From Caryophanales bacterium UBA4278 (GTDB taxonomy: Bacteria; Bacillota_I; Bacilli_A; RFN20; CAG-826): a DNA stretch of 64,000 bases. This document shows positions 34,609 through 42,710 of this stretch, in pieces. The DNA lies in contig DGVS01000007.1 of assembly GCA_002395065.1 (NCBI GenBank), forward strand, positions 62,001 to 126,000. The letters run 5' to 3'. A program made the position numbers and the translations under genes. Every line of letters begins with the position of its first letter. Positions within the stretch are counted from its first letter, which is position 1. The notes under the pieces were generated by a model. It was not told the origin of the DNA, did not search any database, and saw only the letters and a program-made list of their open reading frames with translations.

Positions 34609-35454
34609 CTAATACCCCATGTCATGTTTATATTGATGTGGGGTTTTATATTGCAATGCATATGCTGGACGTTCGTGATTGAACCAATGTATGTATGCCT
34701 TGATAAACTTGTTTATATCATCACAATGTTTCAAATCAAAATCATAAAACATCTCATCTTTCATCCAACCGTTAATTGATTCCATAATTGGATTATCTGT
34801 TGGAGTTCCTACTCGAGACATTGAATGTTTCATGTTAATATTAGTTAGAAGCTCATTATAGCTTCTGGAAGAATAAACCGAACCTTGGTCTGCGTGAAGA
34901 ATGGTAACCTGGTCAGTTTGTTCTTTTTTAATTAGTTTTATTACTTCTTTAAGTCCATCGTGATATGTTCTTGGATCGCCCTCTCTAGAACTAAGCCCGT
35001 AAGATACTATTTCGTTATTGAATGTATCCAAATGTAACGTTAATTCGTGACGATTCCCTTTGTAATGGAATATGGTCATATCTGACACAATGATTTCATA
35101 CGGTTTAGATGCATTCCAATTCCCACAAATAAGGTTTGTGAATCCTAGTTTTTCCTCTTTGGGTCTTTTCCATTTAATCCTAGGAGCTTCTGATTTAATT
35201 CCTGCATATTTGCAACATACATGAACATAATTTGGTTTTAATATGAGTCCGTATTTTTGCTTTAAATAAGCTGAGATCCATCGATATCCATGGGTTTTAT
35301 GTTTGTTATGAACCTCTTGAATAATCTTAAGATTATCTTCCCTTCTTTTTACCCATTCTGGCTTATTAACCCGTCTTTGTTTCCATTTATAATATACGCT
35401 CCTATTAACACCCATAATTGAACATAGAAATTTAACCGGATATTTATTTGACAA
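34609..35454 (-). CDS. IS3-family transposase orfB (DDE domain), 5' end frameshifted
   Basis: A 281-residue DDE integrase-type transposase: HTH_21-like start (SNKYPVKFLCSIMGVNRSVY), catalytic Asp in IIVSDMTIF, Asp in ILHADQGSVYSS and Glu in PIMESINGWMKDEMF, the D-D-E triad of the IS3 family. The natural orfB should begin upstream in the frame reached by a -1 shift on the A6G stretch at the end of orfA (LKKGYLAKGVGRRKEYVIIS), but that frame stops after about 25 codons because a base seems to be missing near 35469-35473. Activity is therefore doubtful. Confidence 0.85.
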   Translation of the reverse strand: MSNKYPVKFLCSIMGVNRSVYYKWKQRRVNKPEWVKRREDNLKIIQEVHNKHKTHGYRWISAYLKQKYGLILKPNYVHVCCKYAGIKSEAPRIKWKRPKEEKLGFTNLICGNWNASKPYEIIVSDMTIFHYKGNRHELTLHLDTFNNEIVSYGLSSREGDPRTYHDGLKEVIKLIKKEQTDQVTILHADQGSVYSSRSYNELLTNINMKHSMSRVGTPTDNPIMESINGWMKDEMFYDFDLKHCDDINKFIKAYIHWFNHERPAYALQYKTPHQYKHDMGY

Positions 35455-35521
35455 GAGTTCGATTATTTCGAATTCTTTTTGCTGATAATAACGTATTCTT
35501 TTCTTCGACCAACTCCTTTCG

Positions 35522-35870
35522 CTAAATAACCTTTTTTAATCGTTCACACTCAACTTCCTTTTTGGCTAATTCAAGTCTTAATCTTTCAACTTCTGTGAGA
35601 TTCTTTTTAACATACAACGCTGAATATGGGTTACCAGATCCACATTTACCTGTTTTAGATTTTAAGCCATCAATACCATCTTTTTCATATGCGCGAACCC
35701 ATTTGCCAATGGTCGTATCGCTAATACCAAGTTCGTCACCTATTTTTTTTAAAAGGGATATTCTCGTTAATACATCTAAGAACAATTTGTTCTTTTTCAA
35801 TAGGAGATCGCATATTGTTTTTTGTTCCTCTTGGGCGACCTCTGATTGCTCTGTCTTTCTTTTTAGACAT
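35522..35870 (-). pseudogene. IS3-family transposase orfA, frameshifted at an A8 run
   Basis: The ATG at 35870 has a strong AAGGAGG and encodes MSKKKDRAIRGRPRGTKNNM onward to NENIPFKK, then stops. The rest of the helix-turn-helix (IGDELGISDTTIGKWVRAYE) and the leucine-rich C-terminus ending ERLKKVI lie in another frame. The switch is at a run of eight T (A8 on the coding strand) at 35743-35750; seven would restore the frame. It is either a mutation, a sequencing error, or a slippage site. The longer frame opening at 35917 lacks a ribosome site and is unlikely. Confidence 0.75.
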
Positions 35871-35988
35871 AATTGCCTCCTTTTCATAATCATACTAAAA
35901 GAAAAAGTAGACCGCATTTTTTATACGTGTCTACTTTTATCTTATCGGAGCACCGATCGGCCTCGCCTTTTAGTTTGGTTATTATTTC

Positions 35989-36414
35989 TTACTGACAATA
36001 CTCTGGTAACAATTTTAAGAAATCTTCTGGAAGAATCGCTTTTACTTTTGAGTTCGCAAAATGTTTGATATTTCGTGTAATGATGAAATCAGCATTGATT
36101 CTAGAAGATGTTTCATCAAGAAGAGCATCTTCAAAATCATTTATCTTTGATAAATATGCTGCATTAACATCCATGACCGTGGAATCACATAAGTGAACAC
36201 CATTAAGTAAATCAAAAGTCATTGATTTTGTTTTTACTTGGTCGTGAGTGTATTTCTTTAGTAAGTAAAAGATGTCTGTTAATGCTTTAACACTAATCAC
36301 TCCTAAGAAGACGTCACAAGCCGAAGCATAAATAATCTTTTGCGCAGTTTTTGAAAATGGTTGTCTTGATTGTAAAGCATCAAGAACAACACATGTATCA
36401 ATCATTCCAACCAT
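35989..36414 (-). CDS. PIN-domain toxin (VapC-like)
   Basis: A 141-residue PIN-domain ribonuclease: MIDTCVVLDALQSRQPF gives the first Asp, VKALTDIFYLL the middle acidic position, and NDFEDALL plus NADFIITRNIKHF the last Asp residues of the active site. It overlaps the antitoxin gene by 17 bases if the ATG at 36414 is used; the ATG at 36405 would overlap by 8. Expressed alone it would cleave RNA. The IS element lies 5 bases beyond its stop codon. Confidence 0.85.
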   Translation of the reverse strand: MVGMIDTCVVLDALQSRQPFSKTAQKIIYASACDVFLGVISVKALTDIFYLLKKYTHDQVKTKSMTFDLLNGVHLCDSTVMDVNAAYLSKINDFEDALLDETSSRINADFIITRNIKHFANSKVKAILPEDFLKLLPEYCQ

Positions 36415-36634
36415 GTTGTTTGATTCTTTCTTTATAAGCATCTTCTAGAGATGCATCATTTGGAAGAACACCAAATAATGATTCGACTGAACTGATCCGA
36501 CTTTCATTAACTGGTGAAAATTTTGACCAAATTTTTCCATTTTTTGTTACAAAAATAGTGGTTGTGCGCGATAGCTCTAAATAATAACCAAGGTTTTTCT
36601 TTAATTCTGTAGCTGTAATTGACATAGTTTTCAT
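36398..36634 (-). CDS. Phd/YefM-type antitoxin of the PIN toxin
   Basis: A 78-residue antitoxin: MSITATELKKNLGYYLELSR and IFVTKNGKIWSKFSPVNE match the Phd/YefM fold, and the C-terminal part should bind the PIN toxin whose gene overlaps its end. GGAG lies directly before the first ATG, so the second (MSITATEL) may be the true start. As in related modules it probably represses its own promoter. The stop codon is TGA. Confidence 0.85.
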   Translation of the reverse strand: MKTMSITATELKKNLGYYLELSRTTTIFVTKNGKIWSKFSPVNESRISSVESLFGVLPNDASLEDAYKERIKQHGWND

Positions 36635-36760
36635 ATCTCCATTGTAAAAGTAAATCGCACGATTTACAAAACAAATCGTACGAATTTATTAAATCTAAGG
36701 TGGTCTAACACGATATTTCCTCATACTATCTTTATTCGTAAAAAATGAGGAAAAGTGTTC

Positions 36761-36795
36761 AAAAAAAGAGAGAAATTTGAACTCTCTCTTCTTTA
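36761..36795 (-). terminator. terminator of the DtxR-like gene
   Basis: On the minus strand the stem AAGAGAGA/TCTCTCTT with a 9-base loop is followed by a T-run, 21 bases after the stop codon. Confidence 0.75.
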
Positions 36796-36815
36796 ATTAA
36801 CAAAGTTAATTATTT

Positions 36816-37196
36816 TTAATCAATTTTTCCAATGACGTTTTCAATGTGCTTCTTAATGATTTGCCACGTCTCATCAGAGAAGTCATGTTCTAATTTACAC
36901 GCGTCTTCATACGCCGTTTCTTCAGAGACACCGAGACTTACAAGTAACTTCGCGACTTTTTTATGTCTTTCATAAACCTTGGAAGCAATGTTGTAACCTT
37001 CTTCAGTTAGATGGATGTGCCCTTTTTGATCAATCTTAATCAATTTCTCATCAGATAGTTTTGTCATGGCAATCGAAACTGAAGGTTTAGAAAAACTCAT
37101 CGCCCGTGCAACATCAATTGAACGCACAAAATCTTTTTCATTAGAAACTTGGAGGATGGCTACTAAATAGTCCTCACGAGATTCATGTTTTCTCAT
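36816..37196 (-). CDS. DtxR/MntR-like metal-dependent regulator
   Basis: A 126-residue regulator: ESREDYLVAILQVSNEK and VRSIDVARAMSFSKPSVSIA form the winged helix of the DtxR/MntR family, and the C-terminal helices (YERHKKVAKLLVSLGVSEE, DACKLEHDFSDETW) hold the metal-site Glu and His residues. It lacks the SH3-like third domain, as MntR does. The ATG at 37196 is chosen; the frame continues to a TTG. A promoter TTGTTT-16-TAATAT ends 11 bases before the ATG, so the leader is very short. A cation efflux gene nearby is a plausible target. Confidence 0.88.
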   Translation of the reverse strand: MRKHESREDYLVAILQVSNEKDFVRSIDVARAMSFSKPSVSIAMTKLSDEKLIKIDQKGHIHLTEEGYNIASKVYERHKKVAKLLVSLGVSEETAYEDACKLEHDFSDETWQIIKKHIENVIGKID

Positions 37197-37260
37197 ATGG
37201 TGATTAGATATTAACAAATTTAAATATTAAAACAAGAGTCTCTTTTCTCCTCTCTTAACA

Positions 37261-37289
37261 TTGAAATATTAATATTTCATACGTATAAT
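37261..37289 (+). promoter_or_regulatory. promoter with an 18-bp palindromic operator
   Basis: TTGAAA (37261-37266) and TATAAT (37284-37289) are 17 bases apart. The spacer is occupied by the perfect palindrome TGAAATATTAATATTTCA (37262-37279). The ATG of the lipoprotein gene lies 8 bases after the -10 box. Binding at the palindrome would block polymerase; the divergent DtxR-like regulator is the nearest candidate. Confidence 0.65.
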
Positions 37290-37297
37290 ATTAAGCA

Positions 37298-38320
37298 ATG
37301 AAAAAAGCAGTTATTCTTCCTTTGTTAGTTGTTTCTCTTCTTCTAGGCGGGTGTAAAACAACACCGAAAAAGAAGACATCCAAAGGAAGTTCAATCCATT
37401 CTGAAACGACTTCTCATGAAGGAGACTCATCTAGCCAAGTCGCTATATCATCAGGCACCTCTTTAACGACGCAAATTCCTCCAAGCAGCAGTTTGAGTGG
37501 AACATCATCAAGTTCTTCTGAAATTGATCCTCCTGGGGGAGAGGTCTTTGAGGGAATTTTTATTCGTTGGTATCCAGAAACTGTTAAAGTTAGTTCAACA
37601 AAATCATCCGCTACAATTGTTGATGTTGTTTATGCTGAAGGTCACTCTGGCGAAGAATTTGATAACCCTTTAACCTGGGACACATCTGATCACTCGATCG
37701 CAGAAGCCGACCAATATGGTCGAATTACCGCGAAACAAAAAGGAATTGTGACTTTAACCTGTACAACAATTGTCGATAATTTATCTGCATCGTGTCGTAT
37801 TGTTTGTTATAACAACGATTCTGATTTTAACAAAACTTGGAATCGACTTGGTGCTAGTGACAACCTTCAATCAGGAGACCAATTAATTATCGCTTGTCCG
37901 GAGTTTAATAAAGCAGCAACAACCGAATCTACTGGAAGTTATCTTCATGCTACCAGCGTTACATATAATAGTGATAAATCACAAATAACCGATGCTTCTG
38001 GTGCAGCAAAATTCATCTTAGGAGAGGATTATCGAGGTAGAGAAGGTTATAACCTTGAAGTTCCAGAACTTGCTGAACCTTATTTAGCGTTTACAAACGA
38101 AGCTAAAATCCACTGGGAAAACCAGCCAAAGAAGTCTAATACCTTATGGTATATTTCCTTTGATTTAGATAATAATGTTTGGGATATGAGAACTGTCACC
38201 ATCGGTGATGGTTGGATGATGTATAACCATGATAAAGATGGTTTTGCTCCATACCAAAATAGTGAAACAGAGATGATGAAAGTGATGACGCTTTATCGTC
38301 TAACTTATACATTAAAATAA
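37298..38320 (+). CDS. serine-rich lipoprotein with Ig-like domain
   Basis: A 340-residue lipoprotein: lipobox LLLGGC (Cys19), a Lys-rich then Ser/Thr-rich linker (about 25-85), a Big_2-like Ig domain (about 95-170: LTWDTSDHSIAEADQYGRIT) and a C-terminal domain of unknown type (about 185-340). It is exposed outside the membrane; the ligand is unknown. There is no Shine-Dalgarno site and the start codon lies 8 bases after the -10 box, so the mRNA is probably leaderless and controlled by the palindrome in the promoter. Confidence 0.8.
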   Translation: MKKAVILPLLVVSLLLGGCKTTPKKKTSKGSSIHSETTSHEGDSSSQVAISSGTSLTTQIPPSSSLSGTSSSSSEIDPPGGEVFEGIFIRWYPETVKVSSTKSSATIVDVVYAEGHSGEEFDNPLTWDTSDHSIAEADQYGRITAKQKGIVTLTCTTIVDNLSASCRIVCYNNDSDFNKTWNRLGASDNLQSGDQLIIACPEFNKAATTESTGSYLHATSVTYNSDKSQITDASGAAKFILGEDYRGREGYNLEVPELAEPYLAFTNEAKIHWENQPKKSNTLWYISFDLDNNVWDMRTVTIGDGWMMYNHDKDGFAPYQNSETEMMKVMTLYRLTYTLK

Positions 38321-38330
38321 GATTATTTAA

Positions 38331-39434
38331 TTAGTCAGAGAAATCAGTATCCTGCACAACAAAGAATGTATAAGCAGGATACTTTTCTTTAAGTAAAGAA
38401 ATAATTGAAGCAATCTTTTCTTGCGGTTTGTCATATTTAAAATCAAAGATTAAATCAAAAGTAATGAGTTTCTTTTCTTCGTCAAGATAGAAACCATGGA
38501 CTTGGATAATATCTTGGTCTTTCTTAACTAAATCATAGACAAAATCTTTGATTTCCTTTACTTCTGGATTAGTTTCATTTGTGGCATAGATTCCAACAGT
38601 AAGAACCGCGCCAGTTTCGGCATAAACTTTGGCGGCGATACTTCTAGTTAAGTGGTGGATTTCAACCGCGTTCATCTTGTCATCTACTTCAATATGAATC
38701 GACGCAATGATTCTTTCAGTACCATAATTATTAATAATCAGGTCATATGCCCCTTTAACTTCCTTAAAGGAACAAACTAAACGTTTAATTGTATCGATTT
38801 CTTCTTGGGATGCTCTTTCTCCAATGATGAGAGAAATTCCATCATGAAGAATCTCATAAGATGTCTTAAGAATAAATAATCCGATTAAGATACCGATGTA
38901 TCCTTCAATGTTGATTCCCCAAATAAGAGAAGTTCCTATACCGATTAATGTTGCTACTGAAAGTAATGCATCAAAAAACGCATCTTTTCCGCTCGCTTTT
39001 AAAGGTTCTGAATTAACTTTCTTACCAATTTTTGTAAAGTAGAAAGAAACAACAATTTTGACGATAATTGCGGCACCAATAACAATTAACGAAGCAATAC
39101 TATGTTCAACTACTGGATTTTCAATTAACGATTTAATGGATTCATAAATCGCCATCACTCCAGCAGCCAAAACAATCATCCCAATAATCAAACTTGTTAA
39201 ATACTCAACACGTCCATGACCATATGGATGTTTTTTATCTGGTTTTTTATTGGACAGTTTTGTGCCAATAATCGTGATCATACTAGATAAGGAATCGGAT
39301 AAGTTATTTATGGCGTCTGTAATAATCGCAACACTATGTGCAATAACACCAATAATAGCTTTGCCAATCACAAGAAAAATATTGGCAAGAATTCCAACAA
39401 TACTGGTGCGAATAATAGTTTTCTCTCGATTCAT
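38331..39434 (-). CDS. cation diffusion facilitator (CDF) transporter
   Basis: A 367-residue CDF protein with six membrane segments. TDAINNLSDSLSS (TM2) and GKDAFFDALLS (TM5) carry the Asp metal ligands, HPYGHGRVEYL lies in the cytoplasmic loop, and the C-terminal 150 residues form the regulatory ferredoxin-like domain plus an extra extension. It exports Zn, Fe or Mn in exchange for protons. The nearby DtxR/MntR-like gene favours Mn or Fe, by inference. The gene lies 21 bases after the glutathione peroxidase gene on the same strand. Confidence 0.92.
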   Translation of the reverse strand: MNREKTIIRTSIVGILANIFLVIGKAIIGVIAHSVAIITDAINNLSDSLSSMITIIGTKLSNKKPDKKHPYGHGRVEYLTSLIIGMIVLAAGVMAIYESIKSLIENPVVEHSIASLIVIGAAIIVKIVVSFYFTKIGKKVNSEPLKASGKDAFFDALLSVATLIGIGTSLIWGINIEGYIGILIGLFILKTSYEILHDGISLIIGERASQEEIDTIKRLVCSFKEVKGAYDLIINNYGTERIIASIHIEVDDKMNAVEIHHLTRSIAAKVYAETGAVLTVGIYATNETNPEVKEIKDFVYDLVKKDQDIIQVHGFYLDEEKKLITFDLIFDFKYDKPQEKIASIISLLKEKYPAYTFFVVQDTDFSD

Positions 39435-39437
39435 AAA

Positions 39438-39462
39438 ATTACCAGCAATTTTCGGTTATTTC
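39438..39462 (-). repeat. ACCAGCAATT hairpin between peroxidase and CDF genes
   Basis: ACCAGCAATT at 39441-39450 followed by TTCGGTTAT forms a small hairpin with stem TACC/GGTTA. It fills the gap between the two co-directional genes and is not followed by a strong T-run, so it does not look like a full terminator. Confidence 0.5.
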
Positions 39463-39938
39463 TTTAATTCTGCAATGATTTTTTCTTCGAAGGATGATGG
39501 TTTAGCAATTGGTTCAAAACGCTCGACAAAATTACCATCTTTTCCAATTAAGAATTTGGTAAAGTTCCATTTCACTTTTTTTACTTTGCCCTTTTCATTT
39601 TGCTTACAAAGATAAACGAATAATGGATCAGCGTTATCTCCGTTTACTTCAACCTTTTTAAATCTTGGGAATTTAGTTCCGAAGTTTAAACTACAGAAAC
39701 TATTAATTTCTTCATCACTTCCTGGAGCTTGGTGGAAGAATTGGTTGCATGGGAAATCAAGAATTTCAAATCCTTGATCGGCATATTTTTCGTAAAGTTC
39801 TTCAAGCTCAGAATATTGTTTGGTAAATCCGCATTTTGTTGCGGTGTTAACAATTAAAAGAACTTTTCCTTTATATTTTGACAAAGAGCAATCTTCGCCC
39901 TTTTGATCTTTTACAGTAAAATCATAAATGTTCATCAT
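39456..39938 (-). CDS. glutathione peroxidase family protein (Cys type)
   Basis: A 160-residue thiol peroxidase of the GPx family. The peroxidatic residue is Cys36 in NTATKCGFTKQY, with Gln in FPCNQF and Trp in KWNFTKF completing the catalytic tetrad region. Bacterial enzymes of this type usually reduce peroxides with thioredoxin. AGGAG precedes the ATG. It is followed by the CDF gene, linking oxidative stress and metal handling. Confidence 0.93.
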   Translation of the reverse strand: MMNIYDFTVKDQKGEDCSLSKYKGKVLLIVNTATKCGFTKQYSELEELYEKYADQGFEILDFPCNQFFHQAPGSDEEINSFCSLNFGTKFPRFKKVEVNGDNADPLFVYLCKQNEKGKVKKVKWNFTKFLIGKDGNFVERFEPIAKPSSFEEKIIAELKK

Positions 39939-40042
39939 TTTTCTCCTATTGAGTAACTAAATAATAGACAATATTTTTAGAAAAATAAAATTAAACTTAC
40001 ACGCATATTAATAATAATGTATATTGTTAGAGGAGCCTAACT

Positions 40043-41845
40043 ATGAAAAAGCATTTCTCTACTATTTTATCTCTTATATTTGTATCTCTTCTTTTAGCCT
40101 CTTGTGGAACAACCAAACGTCGTGTTAAAAGAAATTCTAGTGCTGAACACGATTCTGATCCAATCACAAACATCACTAGTGACGAAACAAGTCAAACAGC
40201 AGAAGATCAAGAGCATCAACAAACAATTGATGATGAACAAAGTCATGATGTTCCTACTGAGGATGAACGTGAAACGGTGGAAGGAACAGTAATATCAACT
40301 GCTGGAAACTATACTTTGAAAGGTAATTATGATCATGTCGAGATTACTGCTCCAAGTGGTTCAGAAGTTTATATCTATCTTGATGGAGTAACAATCAATA
40401 GCTCAGCAGGTATTGCTTTATCAAACGGAAATAAGGGTATTGTTCATTTAGTTATTATTAATGGAACTACCAATTCAATTATTAATGATGTTGCTAATAC
40501 AAATGCCCTTCATATCAAAGGTAATTTGTTTATTTCAGGCAATGGAACATTAAATGTTGAGTCAAAACAAAAGAGCGCAATTAAAGTCAGTGAAACCCTA
40601 ACAATTAGTGGAGTCACAATTAATGCCACCTCTTCTAAACACGCAATTACTGCTGAAACACTTGTTGCTAGCGGCTGTACTCTAAACTGTTCAGCTACAG
40701 ACGGAGATGGTATTCAAACTGAATACGAAGCAGATACATATTCTTCCGCTAAAGGTTATGTTTATCTTAAGGATGTCAACCTAACGATCAATGGTAAAGG
40801 AGATGGAATTCAAGCCAGCACTTACATTGATATTTATGGCGGAACTATCAATGTTTCTTTAACAGGAACATTTGTTCCTTATTCCCAAAAAGATACATAT
40901 GAATTAACAGATGATGACTATAAGTGGAACTCTCAATATAAACGAATCGCTAGTGATAACCACACATTTTATAGTTCTCGTTATGCTTTAACTTCCTCGG
41001 TTAAGGCTCTGAAAGCTGGTCCTATTGAAAATAGTGCTGGCGAAGATGTTACCTCTGGTGATTACGCTATTACATTAAGAGGTTTATCAACAATAACACT
41101 TAATTCAACAGACGATGCGGTTCACACAAATTATGGAAAAGTTTCTATAGAAAGTGTGAACTTAACAATCACTACAAGCGATGATGCAATTCATGCTGAT
41201 TACAATACAATAATTAACAATGCCTCAATCGTTGTTAATGACTCTTATGAAGGAATTGAAGGGCAAAACGTGACGATTGATGGAGAAAATACAAACATCG
41301 TTGTGAATAGCCAAGATGATGGTATTAATGCTGCATCAGATTACGGAACTTCATATGTTTGCACAATTAATAATGGCTATGTCCGCTGCAAAGCAGGCGG
41401 AGATGGCTTGGATGCTAATACAACTTTAAATATCAACGGTGGAACAGTCATTGTTGAAGGACCAGGAAGTGGAAACGGATCTTTAGATGCAGATAGAATA
41501 AACATCAATGGTGGTATTGTTTTTGCTTGTTCAAATAACGGAATGTTAGAAAACATGACCGCTACGCAACCAACATTTATTTATTCAGGATCATCACAAG
41601 CGGCTAATTCTTTAATCAGTGTGGCTGATGCAGCCAATGATGATAACGCCTTATTTACATACACTCTTAAATTATCTTGCACGCAAATTATTTTCTCTTC
41701 CCCAGGAATGAGCGTCGGTAAAACCTATACTATCTTTAACGGAGAAACTGAAGTCGTTGATATTAATATGACTTCCTCCTTAACGAAAGTTGGTTCATCT
41801 GGTGGTGGGCAAGGTGGCGGCCCTGGAGGCGGTGGCTGGCATTAA
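40043..41845 (+). CDS. beta-helix carbohydrate-binding lipoprotein (Cthe_2159/DUF4353-like)
   Basis: A 600-residue lipoprotein: lipobox LLLASC (Cys21), a polar acidic linker (about 30-80), then a right-handed beta-helix with many N-G/I-N-G-G-T-type turns. GDGIQTEYEAD, GKGDGIQAS, TDDAVHTNYG, SDDAIHADYN and GGDGLDANTTLNINGG are hallmark repeats of Cthe_2159-like proteins, which bind acidic polysaccharides with calcium. The C-terminus is Gly-rich (GGGQGGGPGGGGWH). GAGGAG precedes the ATG. It probably binds polygalacturonate- or mucin-like polymers at the surface. Confidence 0.83.
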   Translation: MKKHFSTILSLIFVSLLLASCGTTKRRVKRNSSAEHDSDPITNITSDETSQTAEDQEHQQTIDDEQSHDVPTEDERETVEGTVISTAGNYTLKGNYDHVEITAPSGSEVYIYLDGVTINSSAGIALSNGNKGIVHLVIINGTTNSIINDVANTNALHIKGNLFISGNGTLNVESKQKSAIKVSETLTISGVTINATSSKHAITAETLVASGCTLNCSATDGDGIQTEYEADTYSSAKGYVYLKDVNLTINGKGDGIQASTYIDIYGGTINVSLTGTFVPYSQKDTYELTDDDYKWNSQYKRIASDNHTFYSSRYALTSSVKALKAGPIENSAGEDVTSGDYAITLRGLSTITLNSTDDAVHTNYGKVSIESVNLTITTSDDAIHADYNTIINNASIVVNDSYEGIEGQNVTIDGENTNIVVNSQDDGINAASDYGTSYVCTINNGYVRCKAGGDGLDANTTLNINGGTVIVEGPGSGNGSLDADRININGGIVFACSNNGMLENMTATQPTFIYSGSSQAANSLISVADAANDDNALFTYTLKLSCTQIIFSSPGMSVGKTYTIFNGETEVVDINMTSSLTKVGSSGGGQGGGPGGGGWH

Positions 41846-41853
41846 AAAATAAT

Positions 41854-41883
41854 AGAAAGCGAGCATTGCTCGTTTTCTTTTTA
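41854..41883 (+). terminator. terminator after beta-helix lipoprotein gene
   Basis: An 11-bp stem AGAAAGCGAGC/GCTCGTTTTCT with one G-T pair and a 3-base loop, then T-rich. Confidence 0.85.
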
Positions 41884-41909
41884 AAAAGTATCGGTATAAT
41901 ATTTACGAA

Positions 41910-42710
41910 ATGAAAAAGAATTCTGAGATAAAAATTATCTTCACGGACGTTGACTGGACAATTCTTAATCATGGACATGGAAAACACGTCTATGATAAGA
42001 AGAGTTTAAAAGCTCTTAAAAAAGCCCAGAGAAACGGTGTGAAAGTTTTTATTGCTACCGCTCGTCCTTACGAATCTCTTCAGTTAACCGGATTCTTTGA
42101 AGAATTTAAGCCTGATGGAATGATTTTAGCCAATGGAGCACTTATTTTTATTGGCGATAAAATCATCCATCACGATTACATGAAACCTGAATTAGTACGC
42201 AAGATTTGTGATATCGCCAAGAAAAAAGATATCGTTATTCAATTCGTCTCGGAATATGAACGATGGATCTCTGAGCCAATCAATGAAGTCGCCCAACATT
42301 ATTTCGATTTCTATTTTGAAAAAATACCAGCAATTCGCGGTTATAATGGTGAAAATATCTCAGGATTGCTGTTATTTTGCACAGAAGATAAAGATCCAGA
42401 AATTGTTGGTGAAATCGCTCATCCAGGGCTTGATGCTTTCCGTTTATTTCCATACGCTTTGGATATTCGTGACCACGTTATTCAAAAGAGCGACGGTATT
42501 CAAAAGGTACTCGACTATTACGGATTAAAGAAAGAGAACGCACTTGCTCTGGGAGATGATGTTCAAGATGTGTCAATGTTTAAACTTTGCAAGTATAGTG
42601 CCGCAATGGAAAACGGTGTTGAAAAAGCTAAGTCATATGCCTCATATGTCACCACACATATTGATTGCCATGGCGTAAAGAAAGCTCTAAAGTATTTCAA
42701 GGTTATTTAA
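41910..42710 (+). CDS. HAD-family (Cof-type) phosphatase
   Basis: A 266-residue Cof-like HAD hydrolase: nucleophile motif FTDVDWTIL (about 10-18; Asp in DVD), Thr in TARP, Lys in QKSDGIQKV and GDDVQDVSMF as the metal site. It removes phosphate from sugar or nucleotide phosphates. TATAAT lies 9 bases before the ATG without a Shine-Dalgarno site, suggesting a leaderless mRNA. malQ follows without any gap, so it is likely part of the maltodextrin operon. A copy of the ACCAGCAATT motif lies within it at 42326-42335. Confidence 0.9.
   Translation: MKKNSEIKIIFTDVDWTILNHGHGKHVYDKKSLKALKKAQRNGVKVFIATARPYESLQLTGFFEEFKPDGMILANGALIFIGDKIIHHDYMKPELVRKICDIAKKKDIVIQFVSEYERWISEPINEVAQHYFDFYFEKIPAIRGYNGENISGLLLFCTEDKDPEIVGEIAHPGLDAFRLFPYALDIRDHVIQKSDGIQKVLDYYGLKKENALALGDDVQDVSMFKLCKYSAAMENGVEKAKSYASYVTTHIDCHGVKKALKYFKVI
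42323..42345 (+). repeat. ACCAGCAATT motif copy inside the HAD gene
   Basis: ATACCAGCAATTCGCGGTTAT has the CC...GG clamp of the intergenic copies but is coding here, read as Ile-Pro-Ala-Ile-Arg-Gly-Tyr. Confidence 0.5.

Larger units (their letters stand above)
34540..35983 (-). mobile_element. decayed IS3-family insertion sequence
   Basis: About 1.44 kb with orfA and orfB on the minus strand. The outer ends form a 22-base inverted repeat starting AATAACCAAACTAAAAG at 34540 and ending CTTTTAGTTTGGTTATT at 35983, and inner ends AAAGTAGACA (34586-34595) and TGTCTACTTT (35928-35937) repeat the pairing, so imperfect inverted repeats of about 55 bases are possible. Alternatively the outer pair is a split terminator of the target site and the element runs 34586-35937. 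Both ORFs appear to carry indels. Confidence 0.75.
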
